Shown here one piece after another: positions 15,897-22,937 of a DNA stretch of 27,930 bases (its first letter is position 1; the number at the start of each line of letters is the position of its first letter). A program made the translations under genes and the position numbers. The notes beneath the pieces were generated by a model, which saw only the letters and a list, made by a program, of their open reading frames with translations, had not been told where the DNA came from and searched no databases. Location: contig PBAR01000032.1 of NCBI GenBank assembly GCA_002718285.1, positions 37,885 to 65,814 on the forward strand, given 5' to 3'. The DNA comes from Fidelibacterota bacterium (lineage in GTDB: Bacteria > Marinisomatota > Marinisomatia > Marinisomatales > UBA1611).

Positions 15897-16958
15897 TCAC
15901 AGGGAAAATCCAATAGAAAATCGATGGACCATTTGAAGTATCCCCCAATCCGAGTATGAGTAATCTAAATCAAATGGAAGAAAAATATTTTTACTAGATT
16001 TTATGCCAATGCCGAAAGTAGCCCCTGCAACAGTTTCAGTATTAAATAATGAATGGTATCCTGTTCTTAAAGCAATTATATCAAGAATAGTACATTCAAA
16101 TCCAAGATTAATACTTTCAGAATCATTTGTTGGGTGTAACAAGTCCATCAATAATAAAATTGAGCTTTTCGATGAAAAAACCTTAGAATATGAAAGCCCA
16201 GATCGGATTATTAGAGGTAGCGGAAAGGATTCAGTTTTGAGGAGTACATTTAATTTATCATTTGAATAATTTAATTGATCTGCATCGTATGCACGTGTCA
16301 GATCACGACCATTTAATCTCATTTCAGAACCAAAATTAGATATACTACTACCAAGTACTAGACCATCATACTTTGTTTTATAATGGATACCAACATCCAA
16401 GGCATATCCATCTGCTATCTCATGCCAAATTTCCTGCCTTATATATTTCCAGGTAAATCCGAAAGAAAATCTTTTTCCTAACTTTCCTGAATATGTAGTA
16501 CCTAAGGAAAAATCTGATGCTGCATAATATTCCCCTGTACCTTCTGGTTGTGTAATTGTTCTAACTTTTTGATCCTGAACATAATTTAAATAGGTAAAAT
16601 AAATTCCTAATGTATGATTAACCTTTATTGGTACTGCTAAACTAACATTCTCAAAATCTGTACTAGCTAACCAATCCGCATGATTGAAAGAAATCTGAAG
16701 ACCATCTACCCAAGAAAGACCAGCTGGATTCCAAAACATCGTTGTTGGATCATCAGAAACAGCTGTATAAGCATTCCCCAGTGCGGTGGCTCTTGCTCCA
16801 ACACCTATTTCTAAAAATGCAGAGGAAGAAGATCCGCGATTATAAATTTCGCTTGAATAATTTAAATCCAAAAAATCTTCTTCCCCGGACTGTGCAAACA
16901 AGAAGCAAATTATAGAACAAACAAGGAATATCTTTTTCAAACAATATAATAAATACAT
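15897..16958 (-). CDS. PorV/PorQ family outer-membrane beta-barrel protein
   Basis: A 353-residue outer-membrane protein with a signal peptide (about residues 1-22) and the family hallmark at the mature N-terminus: LEIGVGARATALGNAYTAV followed by SDDPTTMFWNPAGL. Alternating hydrophobic strands run to the end, which terminates HRFSIGFSL as expected for a barrel. PorV-type proteins of the FadL-like superfamily shuttle type IX secretion cargo from the translocon to the attachment complex. Others of the family (PorQ, UPF0164) have related roles. The gene is flanked by two secreted proteins, one with a clear T9SS signal (26 bases downstream) and one with a T9SS-like C-terminus (4 bases upstream). 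This supports a dedicated cargo carrier, but whether it is the general PorV of the cell cannot be told. Confidence 0.85.
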   Translation of the reverse strand: MYLLYCLKKIFLVCSIICFLFAQSGEEDFLDLNYSSEIYNRGSSSSAFLEIGVGARATALGNAYTAVSDDPTTMFWNPAGLSWVDGLQISFNHADWLASTDFENVSLAVPIKVNHTLGIYFTYLNYVQDQKVRTITQPEGTGEYYAASDFSLGTTYSGKLGKRFSFGFTWKYIRQEIWHEIADGYALDVGIHYKTKYDGLVLGSSISNFGSEMRLNGRDLTRAYDADQLNYSNDKLNVLLKTESFPLPLIIRSGLSYSKVFSSKSSILLLMDLLHPTNDSESINLGFECTILDIIALRTGYHSLFNTETVAGATFGIGIKSSKNIFLPFDLDYSYSDWGILQMVHRFSIGFSL

Positions 16959-16962
16959 AGTA

Positions 16963-19900
16963 TTATTTTATTAATGCAAATTTTCCAATTTTCATACCAA
17001 TGCCTGGTGCTTCAACATGATATATATACACACCATAAGAAACAGTTAAACCATCATCAGTGATCAAATCCCATGATTGAGCTCCATTCTGGACTATGGA
17101 TTGACGGTTGATTGTTTTTATATGCTTTCCACTCATTGAAAATATTTTTATTGTACACTCTCTTGGCAGATTAACAAAATCAATCCTTCTCTCACCTCGA
17201 CCAGAAGAATAATATAGAGGTTTTTCCCAAGATGCAGTAACAACATAAGGGTCTGGAACCACATAAATATTATCCATATTTGATTTAGCAACATCATTAC
17301 TAGAATATGTACTGGTAGTTTTGAATTCATATGTGTCTGATGATCCAAAAGGTTTAGATATAATTAACTTAAAAATGTCACCTGGACTAGGTTCTGCTGT
17401 TAAAAGTGTATCCATAGTGATTTTCCAGCAGGATTTATAATTGAAACCTTGAACATCAAAAAGGATTACAATCTCATCCCCACCATTAAGAACACTATCT
17501 ATATTAACTCGTTCATTTAAAGAAAACTTAAATTTTTCATTTATAGTTGTATTCCATACTTGGAAATTGACGGGTGCCCTGAGAAAGGCAAGAGGATTAT
17601 ATGCAGTATCTGCACCAAACTCCAAAACTCGAATTTCAAAATCTTCAGGTATTGCCCTCGCTCTGGGAGCATTGTCAAGCTCTACATATGCTTCAATAGT
17701 TTCCATACCATTTCCCCATTTCCAAGCGTAATACTTAGGCGCAGGAAAAGTATCATTAACCAGATCAAAGTGCAGACCTTCAAAAGTTCTCATTTTTAGA
17801 TAATTTTCATCATAATCTTCAGATTCATAAACAATATCATTATCTGTTATATTTTTTATAGATATACTTTTAGTCAATTTTGAAACAGTTGTATCAGTAA
17901 ATGTTATATGATATATTTTATTTTCTTTTAAATCATCGGGGTTTAAAACATTAACATTCACAATACCTGTTGCTAACCCACTGTGATCAACGTTTCCTAT
18001 TGCCCCTGGTGTATAACCCGCACTGGGTGCATTCGGGACAACTGTAGCACAGTTTCGACCCATAGAGACCACTTCACCAAGAAGATTAGTTTGAATGTTT
18101 TTTTCACACTCACTAGGAGATATTATAGATAGTTGGTTTTTATCAGATAAACCACGATTAAAAAAATCAGTATCATATCCTTTATCATATGAACAGACTG
18201 CATAATAATATGTCCTTCCATTCTCAACGTTTTCATCTACAAAGTAATACTGTAATCCAGTATCATTTCCTATATTGAAATGCGCTCCAGTCTCCCCTAC
18301 AGGTATAGGATGTGGGCCATTTAAACCATTTTTTATATCAAATTGAGCAATTGGCTCCCAAAAAATTGGATTACCATATGAATCTGTTATTGTTTTTATA
18401 GTATTAAATGAAGGATCAGTCGCTCTATATACCAGATATCCTTCAAAATCTCTTCCATAAATAGGGTCGATGGATCTCTCTGCATTACTATCCCACTTCA
18501 ATACAACACGCTTATTTTGCGATACTGCTGTAACTACCGGCAACCTAGGAGGTTTAGCAAAGCTATAATCAGCATCATAAATTTTTTGCATAGTCTTTTT
18601 ATTGCGAATAATATCATCAAAATCATTTCCAAATAAGCAGGTTATGGCAAATTTTCTTGTAGAATTTATTGGCATCGAAAAGTATCCAGAACCATAGGTA
18701 AATGCCAGGTTCGTTGGCAATGCACCAGCAAATACACTTGGTGTCATCTCATTCCAGGTTCTTTCATCATCACTACTATTACCAGCAGGCCTTAATAAAA
18801 AGCTGGTTAAACCAATCTGATCAGATTCATCATTATCTGTCTTTCCAAAGTTTGGTTCACCATGATCTGGCAAACCATTAGCTTCGGTTCCATCAAGGTC
18901 AGGTCCAGGATATCCTTCCTGATCCGGACTAATTCCATCTGAACCAGTATCATCCCAAACTTCTTCTCCTTCATCCCATAAATCATTTGAATTTTTGTCT
19001 TCAAATGCACGCCAATCTCCATCCTCATCTCCAGACCAATGTAATTTTGATTCTCCAAAATTGCCAATTGGTCCAAATATCAGTTCGCCACGATCATTAT
19101 CCTGCCTTTCATCAATTAATCCATCCTGATCATCATCATATCCATTTAAAGGATTTCCAGGACTTTCTAAAAATGCATAACCAAAATAGCCTACTCCAGG
19201 CCTACCCTGATTATCAATTCCATCTAAATCCCAACAATAAGTAATATCTTCATCTGTATCAAATTCTGCATCATCATCTACTGAGTCTCCCTGACCTCCA
19301 ACTGCAGGGTCGACGTACATTCCAAAAACAACATCCTCCAAAATTTTATTGCTTACATTTTTAATATCATACCTAACAATAAGAATATCTTCAGCCTGTA
19401 CTTGCACCCACTGGTATCCTCTTACTCCAACCTGGAGTCCTAAACCTCTCCGACCTAGAGGAAAACCTGTGGAGTCAATTGAACTATTTATAAATGGGTA
19501 ATAACCAAATTCATCATTATATCTATCATCCATAACATAATAGCTCTCCTGGTCAGCTCGTGTATAAGCACCAAATTCACCATTCCAAAGCCCATCCCTG
19601 GACCCTGCAAGTCCAGGATAATCATGTGGCCAAGAATCCGGCCAAGTCTCATGCTTATGACTCATAGCTGGATATTCGTCTTTATTATTTGACCCTGTAT
19701 TAAAATATCCAGGTAACGGTTCCCAACCATATGTATGGGTTTCATCTGGCGAAATATCAAATGAACTAGCATTTGTATAATTCTCTGATATAATATGTAT
19801 AATGTTTCCACTAGTATCAGTAACCTCTGCACCGGCCATCATAATAAACTCATAACCATACCAAGTTCCCGATCCTTTTGGCCATTCCATTTTCGGTGGT

Positions 19901-20070
19901 TCATAACGACTACCTAAATTCCCAAAGTTAGAAAATCTAGTATAAACAAGATTACCATCATGAATACCAGTTCGCCTAAAAATGGCATTGGACCCATCTT
20001 GAGCATCTAAAATGCCAATCGTCAACATTAATAATCTAAAAGAAAAATTAATAAACTGTATTATTCGCAT
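16963..20070 (-). CDS. Large secreted protein with acidic calcium-binding-like repeats and T9SS-like C-terminus
   Basis: A 1035-residue protein with a signal peptide (about residues 1-23, ending ILDAQDG). Residues about 270-420 are very acidic and carry EF-hand or thrombospondin-3-like loops such as DDDQDGLIDERQDNDRGE, DEDGDWRAFEDKNSNDLWDE and DLDGTEANGLPDHGEPNFG, ending TDNDESDQIGLTSF. A fibronectin III-like domain with LKWDSNAE and FEGYLVYRATDPSFNTI lies at about 508-650. The last ~100 residues start NIYVVPDPYVV and contain CTIKIFSMSGKHIKTINRQ and GVYIYHVEA, resembling a T9SS sorting domain. The stop lies 4 bases from the PorV gene and the start 2 bases from the TonB-receptor stop, so the three form a tight unit. 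From memory, similar proteins with the same acidic block recur in Marinimicrobia and Calditrichota beside TonB receptors. The function is undescribed. Confidence 0.8.
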   Translation of the reverse strand: MRIIQFINFSFRLLMLTIGILDAQDGSNAIFRRTGIHDGNLVYTRFSNFGNLGSRYEPPKMEWPKGSGTWYGYEFIMMAGAEVTDTSGNIIHIISENYTNASSFDISPDETHTYGWEPLPGYFNTGSNNKDEYPAMSHKHETWPDSWPHDYPGLAGSRDGLWNGEFGAYTRADQESYYVMDDRYNDEFGYYPFINSSIDSTGFPLGRRGLGLQVGVRGYQWVQVQAEDILIVRYDIKNVSNKILEDVVFGMYVDPAVGGQGDSVDDDAEFDTDEDITYCWDLDGIDNQGRPGVGYFGYAFLESPGNPLNGYDDDQDGLIDERQDNDRGELIFGPIGNFGESKLHWSGDEDGDWRAFEDKNSNDLWDEGEEVWDDTGSDGISPDQEGYPGPDLDGTEANGLPDHGEPNFGKTDNDESDQIGLTSFLLRPAGNSSDDERTWNEMTPSVFAGALPTNLAFTYGSGYFSMPINSTRKFAITCLFGNDFDDIIRNKKTMQKIYDADYSFAKPPRLPVVTAVSQNKRVVLKWDSNAERSIDPIYGRDFEGYLVYRATDPSFNTIKTITDSYGNPIFWEPIAQFDIKNGLNGPHPIPVGETGAHFNIGNDTGLQYYFVDENVENGRTYYYAVCSYDKGYDTDFFNRGLSDKNQLSIISPSECEKNIQTNLLGEVVSMGRNCATVVPNAPSAGYTPGAIGNVDHSGLATGIVNVNVLNPDDLKENKIYHITFTDTTVSKLTKSISIKNITDNDIVYESEDYDENYLKMRTFEGLHFDLVNDTFPAPKYYAWKWGNGMETIEAYVELDNAPRARAIPEDFEIRVLEFGADTAYNPLAFLRAPVNFQVWNTTINEKFKFSLNERVNIDSVLNGGDEIVILFDVQGFNYKSCWKITMDTLLTAEPSPGDIFKLIISKPFGSSDTYEFKTTSTYSSNDVAKSNMDNIYVVPDPYVVTASWEKPLYYSSGRGERRIDFVNLPRECTIKIFSMSGKHIKTINRQSIVQNGAQSWDLITDDGLTVSYGVYIYHVEAPGIGMKIGKFALIK

Positions 20071-20072
20071 AA

Positions 20073-22778
20073 TTAAAAATTTGTTTTAAAACCGATTATA
20101 ATCCTGCGAGGTTCTGAGAAAAAATTTGGTCTTAAATTAATTTCATGAAACGTAAGGTTTGGGTTCTGAGATAATAAAACTCGTTCTGTTTCCGTACGAT
20201 ATGGTTCATCAGCATTACCAGTGCTGGTATAGACAGTTTTTTGATTTAATCGATCAAAAAGATTAAATACTTTTATAAATGCCCTGAACTTATAAGATGA
20301 AATATTTATGGTTTTAAAAGTATTAAGATCCACAGTATACACAGTAGGTTTGTTATCACTATTTTCAAACTGTGTGGTTAGTTCACTGCCAGGATTTGTA
20401 GGTGTATAAGGCTGACCAGTTGACATTCTACCAATGAAACTCAGATTCCATTTCCCTGGGTCCCCGAATGTAATACTACTATTTAGTGTATGTCTTTGAT
20501 CCCAATCAAGAGGCACAACCTGTTTTTCACTTTCCTTGGGGGGTGTTGTCTGAAAATCAACAAAGACAGCATTTGGATCAGATGCATTGCCTTTAGCAAT
20601 CTGGTAAGTATAATCAAACTTCCAAGAAATAACGCCAGTATTCTTTCCAATTAAAGAAGTGGCAATGCCTCTAACATTACCATAGTCTCGATTAATATAC
20701 CTTGCATATACTTTTTCATCAGAAGTATTAATTATCTCCTGACTGAGCAAGTCTCTTATTGTCTTATTATAGACTGCAATATCCATTGATATTGTCTTAT
20801 TTATTTGCTGTTGGAGCCCTAATTCAAATGTAATAGTCTTCTCTGGTTTAAGATTTGCATTTCCCATAACAGTCTGAAGCCCCCCTAATTCAACTTCAAA
20901 CTCAGAATTATTGAATACAAATTCAAAGCGAGGTATTTGGAAAAAATGTCCATATGATACATGAACTACACCCCGATCAGAATAATTATATGCCATTCCG
21001 AACCTTGGACTAATCTGCATGATGGTTTTAGACGGATCCAAGTCAGTATCCAGCCTTATACCATCATTTGGTTTTGTTGTTGCTCTAGGATTAGATGGAA
21101 CATATGATTTTGCGTCCCAATAATCATACCTTAATCCTGCATTTACTATCAGTTCATCAGATTCAATCTTATTTTGGATATAAAAAGATATTTCTATTGG
21201 TGATTTAATATATCTATTGTTGCCACTAGTATTTTCTTGAGGAATAGATAATATAGGTAATGCAGTTACAGGCCCCTTTGTTATCGTTGTCATAGAATAA
21301 TAATCTAAATTATGTGCTATATAATCAAATCCAACTTTTACCTGATTGGATTGGTTAATTTGTCCAGTAATATCAAACTTAAAATTATTTGAACTATTCC
21401 GAATCTTATTACGTGAGTTGCTCGTACCACCAAATGAAAACCCATTTGACGAAAAAGGGCTACCTTGGTATTTAATATTCAGCTCATCTTCATATAAAAA
21501 TCTTTTTGACTCCTTTGTAAAAGTAGAAAAACTCAAAGTATAAAATAATTTGTCAGACAACATATGATTGAAACTAAATATCTGGTTTATATCTGTCTGG
21601 TATCTAGTAGGTACACCATCTGGAGCATATCTTCTGTAATTACTATATGATTTACCTTTATTATTATTATAAATCAAAGAATATGAAAATTTAAGTTTTT
21701 TTAATGGATATAAAGTTATTTTTGAGAAAAATGAGTTAGTTTTTTTAGTATTTAACGGGACAAAAGATTCATCTCCTGTCTCAAGAGAATCAGGGATTTT
21801 TATACCTGATAAACGTTCTTGCTCTGTCATATCGATTTGAGCCTTTTGAATATATTGTTGAATCGGAACTGTATCATCTATATCAAATCTATTTTGTCCA
21901 AATAACCACCCACTAGAATTGTATGCTCTTGCAGAAACTAAAAAAGATCCTCTATTAGTAAATAATAAAGGACCATGAAATTCTAAATTATTATCTGTTT
22001 CATTTAAACCTTTTTCTTCTATATTGATGAAAGTATCGCTGTTATTACTAAAATGATCACCTATGCTCAGGGAATAGCTACCCCCAAAATTCTGAGGTCC
22101 ATCTTTGGTAACAATATTTACTACACCAGATTGGGCTTTCCCATATTCGGCATTAAATGCACCACTTATAACTTGTAATTCCTGTATCCAATTATTTTGC
22201 ATCCCTACTGAACTACCTCCACTGAATTGATCAGAAACCATGACTCCATCAATTAAATATGCTATTTCACCATGCCTACCTCCCCTAAGATGAAAATTTC
22301 CATCAGCATCTTTCACTACTCCAGCCTGTAGTTCAATTATATCTTCAACTTCCTGGACTGGCATTAAATCAATTTCTTCAGCTGAAGTAAATGATGCTGA
22401 ACTAGTCCTATCTTTCTCAATTAGTGGTCTTTCAGCAATAACAGTAATCTCACTTCCTTCTATTATTTCCGTTTTCATATTAATATTTCTTATCGTTGAA
22501 CGATCAATTGAAACAAGGATATTCGTTATATTTACCGTTGAATATCCAATGAAAGATGCTTGAAGGGTGTAGCTTCCAGGAGGAACATTGATAATAAAAT
22601 AATTACCATTAATATCACTTACAGTACCCAATGATGTATTTTTCAGATAAACATTGGCACCAATTATTGGGTTATTTGCTTCAGAATCAAATACCCTTCC
22701 TTTTATTTTACCCGTGGTACCTGAAAATGTAATATTTACGATAAGTAAAAATAGAATAGGGTATTTATATTTGAACAT
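20073..22778 (-). CDS. TonB-dependent receptor with carboxypeptidase-regulatory-like N-terminal domain
   Basis: A 901-residue outer-membrane receptor of the SusC-like style. A signal peptide (about 1-19) is followed by a CarboxypepD_reg-like domain (24-100: GKIKGRVFDSEANNPIIGAN, then DINGNYFIINVPPGSYTL). A candidate TonB box is EITVIAERP (110-118), and the plug domain (about 125-230) contains LRGGRHGEIAYLIDGV and GAFNAEYGKAQSGVVNIVTK. The remainder is a 22-strand-type barrel ending in a terminal phenylalanine (IIGFKTNF), as expected for outer-membrane insertion. It is the first gene of the long minus-strand string, 159 bases after the stop of the secreted lamin-tail gene. The substrate is unknown. 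The partner gene is the 1035-residue secreted protein rather than a SusD lipoprotein, so this is not a classical polysaccharide-utilisation pair. Confidence 0.92.
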   Translation of the reverse strand: MFKYKYPILFLLIVNITFSGTTGKIKGRVFDSEANNPIIGANVYLKNTSLGTVSDINGNYFIINVPPGSYTLQASFIGYSTVNITNILVSIDRSTIRNINMKTEIIEGSEITVIAERPLIEKDRTSSASFTSAEEIDLMPVQEVEDIIELQAGVVKDADGNFHLRGGRHGEIAYLIDGVMVSDQFSGGSSVGMQNNWIQELQVISGAFNAEYGKAQSGVVNIVTKDGPQNFGGSYSLSIGDHFSNNSDTFINIEEKGLNETDNNLEFHGPLLFTNRGSFLVSARAYNSSGWLFGQNRFDIDDTVPIQQYIQKAQIDMTEQERLSGIKIPDSLETGDESFVPLNTKKTNSFFSKITLYPLKKLKFSYSLIYNNNKGKSYSNYRRYAPDGVPTRYQTDINQIFSFNHMLSDKLFYTLSFSTFTKESKRFLYEDELNIKYQGSPFSSNGFSFGGTSNSRNKIRNSSNNFKFDITGQINQSNQVKVGFDYIAHNLDYYSMTTITKGPVTALPILSIPQENTSGNNRYIKSPIEISFYIQNKIESDELIVNAGLRYDYWDAKSYVPSNPRATTKPNDGIRLDTDLDPSKTIMQISPRFGMAYNYSDRGVVHVSYGHFFQIPRFEFVFNNSEFEVELGGLQTVMGNANLKPEKTITFELGLQQQINKTISMDIAVYNKTIRDLLSQEIINTSDEKVYARYINRDYGNVRGIATSLIGKNTGVISWKFDYTYQIAKGNASDPNAVFVDFQTTPPKESEKQVVPLDWDQRHTLNSSITFGDPGKWNLSFIGRMSTGQPYTPTNPGSELTTQFENSDNKPTVYTVDLNTFKTINISSYKFRAFIKVFNLFDRLNQKTVYTSTGNADEPYRTETERVLLSQNPNLTFHEINLRPNFFSEPRRIIIGFKTNF

Positions 22779-22878
22779 TATCCGATATTATGTTGTTTTG
22801 AGTATTCAGACCACTCAATTTTGACTAAGGCTTCTTTAATATAGCCCAGAATTTTGAATAATATACCCCTACCAGCAA

Positions 22879-22910
22879 AGAGGTGGAGATAGTTAAATAT
22901 CAACACCTCT
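22879..22910 (-). terminator. Inverted repeat downstream of the lamin-tail gene, possible terminator hairpin
   Basis: On the minus strand AGAGGTG and CACCTCT are exact complements separated by 18 bases, starting about 27 bases after the lamin-tail gene stop. The stem can extend imperfectly (GCCA against TGGT beyond a small internal loop). No run of T follows, so it is not a standard factor-independent terminator. It could instead act as a 3' stabilising hairpin or lie in the leader of the TonB-receptor operon. Confidence 0.35.
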
Positions 22911-22937
22911 CAGTGGCAATTGGAATTTTGTGAGACT

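Noticed and set aside
20073..22778. SusC of a polysaccharide-utilisation locus
   Set aside because: No SusD-like lipoprotein or glycoside hydrolase gene is present; the partner gene encodes a different type of secreted protein.
22779..22937. Cobalamin-type riboswitch before the TonB-dependent receptor (GCCACTG present on the minus strand)
   Set aside because: The downstream B12-box and the other conserved riboswitch blocks are absent and the region is too short; only a simple stem is supported.
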